NCBI GenBank assembly: GCA_964350245.1 | Contig: CAYGJC010000012.1 | Coordinates: 1-52,909, forward strand | Direction: 5' to 3' | Length of the DNA stretch: 52,909 nucleotides | Source of the DNA: JAJACP01 sp964350245 | GTDB taxonomy: Bacteria > Chlamydiota > Chlamydiia > Chlamydiales > JAAKFR01 | In this document: in pieces, positions 15,801-23,030 of the stretch | Layout of the letters: every line of letters begins with the position of its first letter | Numbering within the stretch: position 1 is the stretch's first letter | Position numbers and translations under genes: made by a program | The notes under the pieces: model-generated | Seen by the model: the letters and a program-made list of their open reading frames with translations, nothing else | What the model was told of the DNA's origin: nothing | Database searches by the model: none

Positions 15801-18058
15801 ACAACCACCTCACACACCTGACTGTAAAAAATGCGCAAGGAGAGGTTATCCAAGAACGCGAGCACCTCTATGATCCGGTCGGTAACCGGATAGAGACCAA
15901 AGAGCACTGCTTTGAAGGAAGTCTTTCTAAACGCGAAATCTCACACACATGGGAGTATGGCCCTTGTCAACGCCTCCTACGCCTTATTGAGGCAGGGGTC
16001 AAAGAAACACTGTATTCCTATGGATCAGATGGAAGATTAGAAACTACAATCAAACCCGATCAAACAGAGCTCAGACGTACATATGATCCACTGGGGCGGC
16101 TTCACACGCTCGCCTCTTCTACAGGGGATATCGCCTTCACTTACTTTTATGATCTCAATGATCACATTGTAGAGGTCAAAAGCCTTGAAGGATCCACCAA
16201 ACGGGAATACGATCCTTATGGAAACTGCATTGCGGAGCATCTGGCTAATGGCTTGACTCAGTTAAATCTCTACAACTCGCAAGGTGAGCGGATCCAGAGT
16301 AACGATGCCCACTACTACTATCAAGGAGGATATCTTGCTCACGTGATCTATCAGGGAGAGAGCTACACCTATCAAGAGCGCAATCTTTCAGGGAAGGCTC
16401 TATGTATTTCCACCCCAAAAGGAGAGCTCCGCTTCCACTATGATCCCTGCTTAAGGGTCGATGCCATCCTATCCCCCTCCTATTGCTCTAAGACTTATGA
16501 TTATGATCCGTGCGGCAATCTCCTTAGTTACAGCTTCACAGATCCCCTCGGAACCTCTGTTGAAACGTTCGCCTACGATCCGCTCAATCAATTAATCGAA
16601 GAAGAGGCCCACTGCTACGCCTACGACTCCCTTTATAATCGGGTTGTCAAAGATTCCCTTGGACACACTTTAAATGCTCTTTCACAGACCCTTTCCGACG
16701 GGGAGATCACCTACGACTACGATCTCAACGGCAATTTAATCCGCGCAGGTGAGGTCTATTTTGCCTATGACGCACTGGATCGGCTCATCCAGGTTCAGAT
16801 AGACGGCGCAACCTATACCTACACTTATGACCCTTTTAATCGGCGGATATCCAAACAGAGCCGTGGGAAGAAAGTTCATTACCATTGGGATGATCAGCAC
16901 GAAGTGGGTTCCAGCGAAGGAGAGAGGCGTATACTTGGTGAAGGAATAGGCATTGCTGTCTTTATGATCCTAGATAAGCAACTTTATGTGCCCGTTCATG
17001 ACCATCGAGGCAATATAGTGACTCTTTTAGGGGGTAAGGGAGCCACATATCGGTACACAGCTTTTGGCGAAGAGAGCACTGAAGGACGTCTCTCTCCCTG
17101 GCGTTTTTCCTCTAAACGGATCGATCCCGAAACGGGCTACGCCTACTTTGGTAGACGGTACTACTCCCCTCCCTTAGGCAAATGGATCACTCCGGATCCG
17201 CAAGGATTTGAAGAGGGGCCTAATCTTTATGCTTACGTGCACAACGCCCCTCTCACCCATTTTGATCCGTATGGATTATGGATGGAGAGTGTGGGGCGCT
17301 GCTTCTGCCGCGGCCTAGAGTGGTTTGGAGCCAATCTACTTCCCGTGCCTGGGTTGATGGATCTTGTCGAGTCTGTGGGACGATGGGGGTCGGGAGGAGA
17401 ATTTCGGGGTCCTAGCCGCTACCGCTCCAATGAGAATCAAGTCATCACCCTGCCAGGTCGGACGATTCAAGGAAAAACTTTCACTTATGCAAATGGCATG
17501 CTCACGACCTGTGGAACAGCTCTTGAACAGACACAAAAAGTCTCTGATGCTTACGGAGGAGTTCAAGTGGATTTGCTCTACAATGGCACAAATGGATTGA
17601 TGATGGATTTATTTTGCTGTTTTGGGGCAAAATTTGGGATGACAACGGCTTATAATCAGATGTGTGCGAATTACTATATCAATAAATTGAACGAGGATCC
17701 TGACCATCGGTTTACGAGTACGGTTCATAGTCGTGGGGGGATTCGGTTAATGGCAACGGGCCGGCTGATGACACCTGAACAGAGAAGCCATATTGATGTG
17801 ATCTCCTACGGATCGGGGACCTTGATTCCAAACGATTATTTTGGTTCAGCGATGAACAATTTAAGTCGTTTGGATCCGATCCCCATGACCAATCCATTGG
17901 CCTATGGGATCTCTTTGATGAGCGATCGTTTTAATGTAAACTTCCTCACCCCCACCTCCTACTGCCCCTTTAAAGAGCATGGTTTGCTTGGGGAAACCTA
18001 CGGCAACCAGATTGAGAGAGAAGGAAGAAGATTTAAGGAAAGATATTTAGATGAATAA
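12872..18058 (+). CDS. Secreted Rhs/YD-repeat polymorphic-toxin-like protein with hydrolase-like C-terminal domain
   Basis: 1728 residues. Sec signal peptide at 1-18; an N-terminal Rhs segment with VNVITGEY and IRRFYNHQ (about 45-75); and many YD repeats (xxxYDxxGRL and similar) from about 390 to 1430, which build the Rhs shell. The Rhs core boundary is GKWITPDPQGFEEGPNLYAY to HFDPYGLW, ending near 1469. The variable tip (1470-1728) looks like an alpha/beta hydrolase. A central motif VHSRGG gives Ser1620 as likely nucleophile, with IDVISYGSGTLIP after it, Asp1668 in RLDPIPM and His1703 in KEHGLLGE. It resembles chlamydial DUF687 proteins as I remember them. The end overlaps the putative immunity gene by 8 bases. 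Confidence 0.9.
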   Translation: MKRFFVAFLFFSLCSLQAEVSFSPPPAIKYRNESLAFNPTVPKVNVITGEYCERECDLVVAGAQPLSIRRFYNHQGFKDQLMGHWRINPESLMLFNFYRKNPHPEFAGIGDEEGQFTSCESFENYIFRFCPEKNKSFTTLPSPQSGQNHPLNMSFTYTKVKPDKRQYYWNGHIQDGSGRRRTYRTEIGVWKYPINFAPVYQGRVQEDRLPNGNVIKYHYQDIADRQWKGPRYKNLITYYLLIKIEAFSASGTPLGHITLDYDRANYELFRHAGGFYLGDAHFTGTDGRRVTYHQKMRKIQEWNPRTDDEEYVDVVLNHVEASWKPAQSYRYRQEEDVELHYERPYMTTVCRHDGQPLLHTVYDLQSKKVTAQNAPVGPGGSMHPIARYTYYPNHTCVFDGENNQTIFRFDADKRIVAIEKYDGKRLALVQRNQWDERTGNLLQHTVEDGEGEIALKGTYCYDVNQNLIEERVGRGSDEDVIKRTYTDDGFNLVKEVSDREGKVTRFTYLPDTNLIESEIVYDHGAIVKRTFHFYDSSLNAVCVKTLVDDGQTLDPDDLTGVKIRKITEITPKRDFPCIGLPLEVCEKSLSDLGHEILLKKVRYAYHPSGKVLREEHFDATGTLRYTLHKEYDEQERCVAEVDALGQRTTFTYDANFNLCAQTGPLSQTTWIYDKANRPTQKNTSGLISQKKYDRASRLQATIDPLGNETRYQYDGLGRIINVKYVDGSEVHKAYDTLSNVIKEVDQNGHETHKIFDFRGNPTCIKHPDGSEEHYTYYPNSGTLQSYTDRSGTKTVHTYDIFDHLICQKTYSPEGELLKTTSATYSPFHKLSETNAAGVTTYFDYDYAGRKTAERTLDRQVLYTYDALGRLSSTQKGETRYIQEYDLLDRVIEKRTEDLEGNIYFQEKYAFDANGNKTHVITCEGISETLYNAQNQPIQITSPDGHITTITYDLSKCLTKTTTNPLGITTVEAYHPLYNHLTHLTVKNAQGEVIQEREHLYDPVGNRIETKEHCFEGSLSKREISHTWEYGPCQRLLRLIEAGVKETLYSYGSDGRLETTIKPDQTELRRTYDPLGRLHTLASSTGDIAFTYFYDLNDHIVEVKSLEGSTKREYDPYGNCIAEHLANGLTQLNLYNSQGERIQSNDAHYYYQGGYLAHVIYQGESYTYQERNLSGKALCISTPKGELRFHYDPCLRVDAILSPSYCSKTYDYDPCGNLLSYSFTDPLGTSVETFAYDPLNQLIEEEAHCYAYDSLYNRVVKDSLGHTLNALSQTLSDGEITYDYDLNGNLIRAGEVYFAYDALDRLIQVQIDGATYTYTYDPFNRRISKQSRGKKVHYHWDDQHEVGSSEGERRILGEGIGIAVFMILDKQLYVPVHDHRGNIVTLLGGKGATYRYTAFGEESTEGRLSPWRFSSKRIDPETGYAYFGRRYYSPPLGKWITPDPQGFEEGPNLYAYVHNAPLTHFDPYGLWMESVGRCFCRGLEWFGANLLPVPGLMDLVESVGRWGSGGEFRGPSRYRSNENQVITLPGRTIQGKTFTYANGMLTTCGTALEQTQKVSDAYGGVQVDLLYNGTNGLMMDLFCCFGAKFGMTTAYNQMCANYYINKLNEDPDHRFTSTVHSRGGIRLMATGRLMTPEQRSHIDVISYGSGTLIPNDYFGSAMNNLSRLDPIPMTNPLAYGISLMSDRFNVNFLTPTSYCPFKEHGLLGETYGNQIEREGRRFKERYLDE

Positions 18059-18554
18059 GCTACTTACAATTCTTTTATTGACGCCTTTTTCTGTGTTTCC
18101 TGCTAACTATGTCAAGATGTCCGACAGAATTGTTAAACAATACAACAAAGAGGTCGCCAAACCGAGGAACCTCTATCTTTCTGGAAGTGGTGGAGCCATG
18201 ATGAATGACATCCAAAGAGTCATTCTGAACTTCAAGTCCTTTGACCTATTAACTGTAGATGAAGCGCGCGCGCTTTATATTGAGATGATGGAAGATTTTC
18301 TTTCTCGAATGAATCAAAATGGAAAGATCCGCCCTTACTTGCATGACTATCCATTTGGTATAGATAATTTTGAGTTGACCATTGGATTTAGAGATTCCTG
18401 CCGCCATATTACCGGAGATGGGCATGTTGCTCTAGTATTTATCGGAAGAAACCAAGAACTGTTTTTTGAAGCGTACGATCAGGAAACATGTAAATTTTAC
18501 ACCCTACACCGTGAGCCCTATGCAGAGTCTTTAAGGATCGTCCAATCTGAGTAA
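18051..18554 (+). CDS. Putative exported immunity protein, copy 1
   Basis: 167 residues with a signal peptide (MNKLLTILLLTPFSVFPA). The mature body starts NYVKMSDRIVKQYNKEVAKP and contains LYLSGSGGAMMNDIQRVILN, DGHVALVF and LFFEAYDQETCKFYTLHREP. No known family. Its start overlaps the Rhs stop by 8 bases, the classic position of a cognate immunity gene, and close paralogues at 18908 and 19615 have the same overlap with broken toxin tips. Export means it would neutralise the toxin outside the cytoplasm, which fits a lipase-like or envelope-acting toxin. An accessory or chaperone role is an alternative. Confidence 0.8.
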   Translation: MNKLLTILLLTPFSVFPANYVKMSDRIVKQYNKEVAKPRNLYLSGSGGAMMNDIQRVILNFKSFDLLTVDEARALYIEMMEDFLSRMNQNGKIRPYLHDYPFGIDNFELTIGFRDSCRHITGDGHVALVFIGRNQELFFEAYDQETCKFYTLHREPYAESLRIVQSE

Positions 18555-18627
18555 AGGATGCAATTTCAGAAGTAAGGCTCCCGTTTTCATCGATGCATCC
18601 TCCTGAGGATACATGCAAAATTCTTCA
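18555..18627. repeat. Displaced copy of the neighbouring gene's 3' end (73 bp)
   Basis: This stretch matches 20119-20191 with only a few mismatches. The downstream copy is the native 3' end of the minus-strand gene 20095-21237, so this one is a duplicated fragment. It ends at ...TTCTTCA, where it joins the toxin-tip sequence GCTCTTGAACAG with a 2-base overlap (CA), marking a tandem-duplication junction. It also supplies the GAGGATACATG that gives the following toxin fragment a ribosome site and ATG. Confidence 0.85.
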
Positions 18628-18915
18628 GCTCTTGAACAGGCACAAAAAATCTCTGATGATTATGGAGGAGTTCAAGTGGATTTGCTCTACAATGGCACAA
18701 ATGGATTGATGATGGATTTATTATGTTGCCTTGGGGCAAAATTCGGGTTGACATCAGCGTATAATCAAATGTGTGCGAATTTCTATATCAATAAATTGAA
18801 CGAGGATCCCGACTATCGATTTACTAGTAAAGAGCATGATTTGCTTGGGGAAACCTATATGAAGCAAATCAAACAAGATGGCGAACAATGGATACAAGAC
18901 CACTTATATGAATAA
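18613..18915 (+). pseudogene. Orphan toxin tip 1, internally deleted
   Basis: 100 residues, starting at an ATG supplied by the displaced repeat with GAGG just upstream. It matches the Rhs tip from ALEQTQKVSDAYGG through EDPDHRFTS, then jumps directly to KEHDLLGETY. About 80 residues are missing, including the motif with the predicted nucleophile Ser1620 and Asp1668. The frame is kept, and the 8-base overlap with the next immunity gene is preserved. Probably inactive as an enzyme; it may still be made as a small protein or serve as a recombination donor. Confidence 0.8.
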
Positions 18916-19414
18916 ACTATTTATGCTTCTACTACTACTGGCACCTTTATCTGTATTTGGCGCTAACTATGTTAAAATGTCAGAAAGAATTGTTAAGCGT
19001 TACAACAAAGAAGTTGCTAAGCCCAAGAAACTTTATCTTTCTGGAAGCGGCGGAGCCATGATGAATGATATTCAAAGAGTCATTCTGAACTTCCAATCCT
19101 GTGAATTACTGAACATAAATGAAGCACGCACTCTTTATGTCGAGATGATGGAAGATTTTCTTTCTCGAATGAATGAAAACGAAAAGATCCGTCCCTACTT
19201 GCATGACTATCCATTTGGCGTAGACAATTTTGACTTAATGATTGGATTTGAAGATTCAAAACATAAAATCACCGGAGATGGGCATGTCGCTTTACTATTT
19301 ATCGGGAGAAATCAAGAACTGCTGTTTGAAGCGTATGATCAGCAAGCAGGCAAGTTCTACACCTTACACCGTGAGCCTTACGTAGAGTCTTTAAGAATCG
19401 TCCGAGCTAAGTAA
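18908..19414 (+). CDS. Putative exported immunity protein, copy 2
   Basis: 168 residues from ATG 18908, which corresponds to the starts of copies 1 and 3; an in-frame ATG at 18878 would lie inside the toxin remnant. Signal peptide MNKLFMLLLLLAPLSVFGA. It shares the core NYVKMSERIVKRYNKEVAKP and DGHVALLFIGRNQELLFEAY with copy 1. The divergent region is about 60-75 and 120-130 (KHKITG in place of CRHITG). All conserved positions are intact, unlike the toxin fragments around it, so it seems to be under selection. Confidence 0.78.
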   Translation: MNKLFMLLLLLAPLSVFGANYVKMSERIVKRYNKEVAKPKKLYLSGSGGAMMNDIQRVILNFQSCELLNINEARTLYVEMMEDFLSRMNENEKIRPYLHDYPFGVDNFDLMIGFEDSKHKITGDGHVALLFIGRNQELLFEAYDQQAGKFYTLHREPYVESLRIVRAK

Positions 19415-19424
19415 AGGATACAAT

Positions 19425-19622
19425 TTGAGTCGCTTGGATCCGATCCCCATGACCAATTCATTAGCTTACGGGATTTCTCTTATGAGCGATCGTTTTAATG
19501 TAAACTTCCTCACCCCCAACTCCGACTGCCCCTTTAAAGAGCATGGTTTGCTTGGGAAAACCTACGGCAACCAGATGGAGAAAGAAGGAAGAAGATTTAA
19601 GGAAAGATATTTAGATGAATAA
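19425..19622 (+). pseudogene. Orphan toxin tip 2, C-terminal fragment
   Basis: 65 residues matching the last part of the Rhs tip from LSRLDPIPMTN to the end KERYLDE. A TTG at 19425 could start it, but there is no clear ribosome site. It lacks the first three quarters of the tip, including the VHSRGG motif. The junction after immunity copy 2 lies in a shared ACAATTT, so it arose by a second short-homology event. It overlaps immunity copy 3 by the same 8 bases. Confidence 0.75.
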
Positions 19623-20118
19623 ACTACTTATGATTCTCTTATTAGCACCTTTATCTGTATTTGGCGCTAACTATGTTAAAATGTCAGACAAAATTGTTAA
19701 GCGTTACAACAAAGAAGTTGCTAAACCCAAGAAGCTTTATCTTTCTGGCACTGGTGGAGCTATGATGGATGACATTAAAAAAGTCATCCTAAATTACCAA
19801 TCATTTGAATCACTCACCATTAATGAGAGCAGAGTTCTGTTTGTGGACATGATGGAAGAGTTTTTAGCTCGGATGAACCAAAACAAACAAATCCGCCCCT
19901 ATCTGCATAACTATCCTTTTGATGTAGATAATTTTCGACTAAGAATCGGATTTGATGATTCAAAAGGAAATATTATTGGAGATGGGCACGTTGCCTTAAT
20001 GTTTGTGAACAAAAACCAAGAACTTCTGTTTGAAGCGTACGATCAGCAAACAGGCAAATTCTACACCCTACACCGTGAGCCCTATGCAGAGTCTTTAAGA
20101 ATCGTCCGAGCCAAGTAA
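19615..20118 (+). CDS. Putative exported immunity protein, copy 3
   Basis: 167 residues, signal peptide MNKLLMILLLAPLSVFGA, then NYVKMSDKIVKRYNKEVAKP. It is the most diverged of the three in the middle (MMDDIKKVILNYQSFESLT, ESRVLFVDMMEEFLARM), but the C-terminal YDQQTGKFYTLHREPYAES is nearly identical to the others. The 3' end overlaps the convergent gene by 24 bases, an arrangement likely ancestral for the original toxin-immunity pair, since the repeat copy at 18555 derives from here. Confidence 0.78.
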   Translation: MNKLLMILLLAPLSVFGANYVKMSDKIVKRYNKEVAKPKKLYLSGTGGAMMDDIKKVILNYQSFESLTINESRVLFVDMMEEFLARMNQNKQIRPYLHNYPFDVDNFRLRIGFDDSKGNIIGDGHVALMFVNKNQELLFEAYDQQTGKFYTLHREPYAESLRIVRAK

Positions 20119-21237
20119 GGGATACAGTTTCAGAAGTAAGGCTCCCGTTTTCATCGATGCATCCTCCTGAGGATACAAGCAAAATTCTTCACACTCGAGC
20201 GCTCCCAAATAAGATGATGAATCTAAAGATCCTGTTACTCTCCACCTCATATTAACAAACCCTAACTTCTGATCACCTGACACAAAATCGTAGAGCCTGT
20301 AACGTGTGACTGAAAAACACCCATCTACCCTAGCAACAATCTCATAAGCGGGGCTCCACTCCGGATTTGTTTTCAATTGTGGAAGCTGCGGATCTTGATG
20401 AAAAAGTCGGGGGAAAAAAGCCCTTTCAACAAGCGCGTTTCCACGGTCTGCAATCTCATCTGAAAGAACCTGCAGGAGAGGTAAACAAGGAACCTCAGCT
20501 GAGCTCGCATCCCCCCTTAAAAGGAGTTGAGCCTGGATCGATGCATGGAATGTAGGCTCAACCTGCAGCGATTCATGCAACATCTCGATGAGCTGAGTTA
20601 AAAACCCAATCTGCCGTTGGGTTTTATCCTTGCTCCTTTGAGCCTCAAAAAAAGCAGGCTGTCCGTTCAAAGTGAAAGCCTGGATCTCTTTTTTTCGGAT
20701 ATATGAGAACCTGAAAGAAGAGAAAATCTGCTGACAGGTGATGGGGCCAATCTGACTCTCGCGCTCTATTTTTCTCTTGAATAGGGATCTACTTATAAGC
20801 TTTTCTTTTAGAAAACGCTCAATCTGAGCCTCAAAATATCTTCTATTTTTAAAACTGAAGAGCTCTTGAATAAATTGAACAGCTTCTCTTCCTCCGATTT
20901 TTTCTAACACAAAGTTACGCACTATTTCCTCAAGACGCGTAAGATGAACAAGTAATCGGCCAACGGACGTTAAAGCTAATATTTCTGAGCCGCTTGAAAA
21001 GGATTCGCCGCTATTCAAAAACTCAGGTATCGGTGTTGAAGCCACACTTTGTGTACGCACAAATTTGCTACGTAGCACCACAGGATCTAATGCCCTGTCA
21101 ACGGAGTGGCAATAAGAGCGTAATGTGTTCAAAATCATCTCTATCCATTCTGCTTGAATAAAAATGGTACACGCTTGACACATATCAGAAGAGACTCCGC
21201 TCCAAGCAAATGCTCTTACTCCTTTTGACGTACTCAC
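20095..21237 (-). CDS. Hypothetical protein, unknown
   Basis: 380 residues without a signal peptide. It has a cysteine pair near the start (MCQACT), a helix-rich middle with basic stretches (FKRKIERESQ, SYIRKKEIQAF), and a C-terminal mixed region ending LLLKLYPLLGSDDS. I recognise no domain. The start may be internal, because the first 30 residues (MSTSKGVRAFAWSGVSSD) look less structured. Its last codons overlap immunity copy 3, and a 73-bp piece of its 3' end was copied into the Rhs array. Confidence 0.7.
   Translation of the reverse strand: MSTSKGVRAFAWSGVSSDMCQACTIFIQAEWIEMILNTLRSYCHSVDRALDPVVLRSKFVRTQSVASTPIPEFLNSGESFSSGSEILALTSVGRLLVHLTRLEEIVRNFVLEKIGGREAVQFIQELFSFKNRRYFEAQIERFLKEKLISRSLFKRKIERESQIGPITCQQIFSSFRFSYIRKKEIQAFTLNGQPAFFEAQRSKDKTQRQIGFLTQLIEMLHESLQVEPTFHASIQAQLLLRGDASSAEVPCLPLLQVLSDEIADRGNALVERAFFPRLFHQDPQLPQLKTNPEWSPAYEIVARVDGCFSVTRYRLYDFVSGDQKLGFVNMRWRVTGSLDSSSYLGALECEEFCLYPQEDASMKTGALLLKLYPLLGSDDS
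20119..20191. repeat. Native copy of the 73-bp block duplicated at 18555
   Basis: This is the 3' coding end of the minus-strand gene 20095-21237 (encoding ...DASMKTGALLL). The match with 18555-18627 stops at TTCTTCA, after which the native gene continues and the other copy switches to toxin sequence. It identifies this as the original location. Confidence 0.85.
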
Positions 21238-21288
21238 TTTAGGTCTATTTTTATAAAAACCTAATTATAAACAAGTTAATTACACAAA

Positions 21289-21921
21289 TCAATGACTTAG
21301 GACAGAGTCAAAACGATCTAGCTGAGCCATTACCTCAGAGGGAGGGGTCAGACATTTTTTAAATAAGTCTGGTTTTAGGGTCACAGAGCGATACCCACGC
21401 ACGATGCACTCCTCCACTTGAGCTGGAGTCTTGAGAGCAGCAACGCATAGCTTGGCAGGGAGATTATGCAATTTGAGCAACTCATGGATCGCTTGGGTCA
21501 CTTCAAAGGCCCTCTGCCCGATATGGGAGAAGTAAGGGGCAATATAGCGTGCTCCAGCCTGAGCGGCTAAAAAGGCCTGCAGAGGGGTAAACACAACGGT
21601 TCCCATAGTGGGAATTTCGCTGTGGGTAAGACGTGCAATGGCTTCAATCCCCTCTTCGGTCACCGGAATCTTCACAATCACTCTAGAGGTGTACTCAGCC
21701 AAGTCCTTTCCTTCTTCAACCATTTCGGCTGCTGTCCGCGCTGTCACTTGTACAGCAACAGGACCTGAAAAACGTTTAAGAATCTCTGAAAGATTTTTTT
21801 TGGCAGAAAGACCTGTTTGAGCCAAAATGGACGGATTTGTGGTGACTCCATGTAAAAGTCCCAGCTCTTTTGCGTGCTCTATAGCCTCTAAATCCACGCC
21901 ATCTAGCCAAAGCTCCATCAC
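21289..21921 (-). CDS. fsa: Small transaldolase / fructose-6-phosphate aldolase family protein
   Basis: 210 residues, the usual size of the TalC/FSA/MipB group. Motifs: MELWLDGVDLEAI at the start, GVTTNPSILAQ, the Schiff-base lysine Lys84 in VIVKIPVT, GTVVFTPLQAFLAAQAGARYIAPY, and VTLKPDLF near the end. It forms a TIM barrel and moves a dihydroxyacetone unit between sugar phosphates, as either a transaldolase or an F6P aldolase; sequence alone does not decide. It is the second gene of a pair with the exported protein at 21928 (6-base gap). Confidence 0.9.
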   Translation of the reverse strand: MMELWLDGVDLEAIEHAKELGLLHGVTTNPSILAQTGLSAKKNLSEILKRFSGPVAVQVTARTAAEMVEEGKDLAEYTSRVIVKIPVTEEGIEAIARLTHSEIPTMGTVVFTPLQAFLAAQAGARYIAPYFSHIGQRAFEVTQAIHELLKLHNLPAKLCVAALKTPAQVEECIVRGYRSVTLKPDLFKKCLTPPSEVMAQLDRFDSVLSH

Positions 21922-21927
21922 AACTCC

Positions 21928-22521
21928 TCAATTGAGAATGATATTACCGTCGGTTGTCTCAATATCTAGAGTTAACACGATGGGAGCCGTCTCGGCAAGC
22001 CCATTTTGGTAGGTTTTTTTCAAAATATGGAGCCATCCCTGCTTTTTCAGCCCCTCTTTGGCAATGACTTTGCCTGTAGCAGAGGTTTTGGTGTGGATAA
22101 TCAGCCCGACGCCTTCAGGCAGCTTCAACACAATATCTTCTTTTTCACCGCGAATGTTGAGTTGACAGCTCTTCTGCCACTTGCCCGTAAGATCGAGCTC
22201 CATGGCGCAGCTAGTGCATAAAAGATTCACAAGAGTGAGCTCGGGATAGTCTCCGGTGAGATCCCCCTTGAGGTTTCCAAAGCGCCCTTCATAGTTAACT
22301 GAAGTCAGAAGAGGGTACTCACCACTGAGGTCAAACTCGACGCATTTTTTGCGCCTTGCATCGATATCAATGTTCTCAAGGTGGGGAAACTCTCCTGAAA
22401 AGTCAAAGGTATCAACCCGCCTGGTCTGCTTCCGGTTTTGGAAAGACTTAGCCGTGCGGTCAGCAGAAAGAGCCCAAAGAGGAGAGGCAAGTAAAAGAAG
22501 CAAGATTAAAACAGGTTTCAT
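21928..22521 (-). CDS. Exported protein with short beta repeats
   Basis: 197 residues from ATG 22521; an upstream extension would run into tRNA-Leu. Signal peptide MKPVLILLLLLASPLWALSA. Residues 35-115 contain four copies of a motif of about 25 residues: FDFSGEFPHL, FDLSGEYPLL, GDLTGDYPEL and LDLTGKWQ, suggesting a small repetitive beta structure. The C-terminal part (DIVLKLPEGVGLIIHTKTSATGK) resembles the LiaF/DUF2154-type beta-helical strand pattern. The function is unknown. It is transcribed toward fsa. Confidence 0.78.
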   Translation of the reverse strand: MKPVLILLLLLASPLWALSADRTAKSFQNRKQTRRVDTFDFSGEFPHLENIDIDARRKKCVEFDLSGEYPLLTSVNYEGRFGNLKGDLTGDYPELTLVNLLCTSCAMELDLTGKWQKSCQLNIRGEKEDIVLKLPEGVGLIIHTKTSATGKVIAKEGLKKQGWLHILKKTYQNGLAETAPIVLTLDIETTDGNIILN

Positions 22522-22522
22522 A

Positions 22523-22606
22523 TGCGAAAGGGGGGACTTGAACCCCCAAGGAGTTTCCTCCACTACCACCTCAAGGTAGCGCGTATACCAATTCCGCCAC
22601 TTCCGC
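22523..22606 (-). tRNA. tRNA-Leu (anticodon GAG)
   Basis: Minus-strand class II tRNA. The acceptor GCGGAAG pairs with CTTTCGC (one G-U), discriminator A. The anticodon stem CTACC/GGTAG encloses TTGAGGT, giving anticodon GAG, which reads CUC. The variable arm TGGAGGAAACTCCTT is a stable hairpin and the T arm GGGGGTTCAAGTCCCCC is canonical. It lies one base upstream of the exported protein's start. Confidence 0.95.
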
Positions 22607-22700
22607 GCGGGCAGGAGCATCGTAGCAAGCTCCTCCCCTTTCCAGCAAGTGAATTTACGCGTTCCCTATTAGTCCTCTACAGTCTAAACTGGAAAACGGA

Positions 22701-23030
22701 ATGCACACTCTATTAAAAAAAATCTTGATTTTGCTGATCCGTCTCTATCAGCTCTGTCTCAGCCCCTTTTTTGGACAGTGTTGCCGTTTTGCCCCAAGCT
22801 GCTCGGAATATGCGCAAGAGGCCCTTGAAAAACACGGGGTCTGGCGTGGCATCTGGCTGACAGCCAAACGGATGGTCAAGTGCGGCCCTTGGTGTCGAGG
22901 AGGACATGATCCTGTCCCAGAAAGTAACTATTTTCGTGAGAAAACACCTAAATATAACAATTTTCGTGAGAAAATAACAAAAATATTGGAAAATGTAGTC
23001 AATGTAACAAAAAATGAGAGAAATCCCTGA
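22701..23030 (+). CDS. yidD: Membrane protein insertion efficiency factor YidD with an atypical tail
   Basis: 109 residues. The conserved core is complete (LIRLYQLCLSPFFGQCCRF, PSCSEYAQEALEKHG, CGPWCRGGHDPVP). YidD assists YidC-dependent insertion of membrane proteins. The family normally ends soon after GGHDPVP. Here about 35 more residues follow, encoded by a repeat with two TTTTCGTGAGAAAA palindromes, and the stop overlaps the Fic start by one base. The tail therefore looks like upstream sequence of an inserted Fic gene read through by chance. The yidD-pheT neighbourhood is one I recall from Chlamydiaceae. Confidence 0.92.
   Translation: MHTLLKKILILLIRLYQLCLSPFFGQCCRFAPSCSEYAQEALEKHGVWRGIWLTAKRMVKCGPWCRGGHDPVPESNYFREKTPKYNNFREKITKILENVVNVTKNERNP
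22931..22974. promoter_or_regulatory. Two identical 14-bp palindromes 30 bp apart, probable operator of fic
   Basis: TTTTCGTGAGAAAA occurs at 22931-22944 and 22961-22974. Each has inverted arms TTTTC/GAAAA around GTGA. The spacing of 30 bp is close to three helical turns, as for paired repressor sites. They lie 56-99 bases before the Fic start, in sequence that yidD reads as an abnormal tail. Confidence 0.6.

Noticed and set aside
13740..17600. Long frames in other phases within the Rhs gene
   Set aside because: They show no ribosome sites, signal peptides or family features and are explained as shadows of the 1728-codon gene.
12872..18058. The many YD repeats as a DNA repeat array or CRISPR-like locus
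   Set aside because: The periodicity is at the protein level (YD motifs); the DNA copies are diverged and there are no regular spacers. No CRISPR array was seen anywhere in the window.
22522..22620. N-terminal extension of the exported protein to 22620
   Set aside because: It would be translated from tRNA-Leu sequence and would bury the signal peptide.
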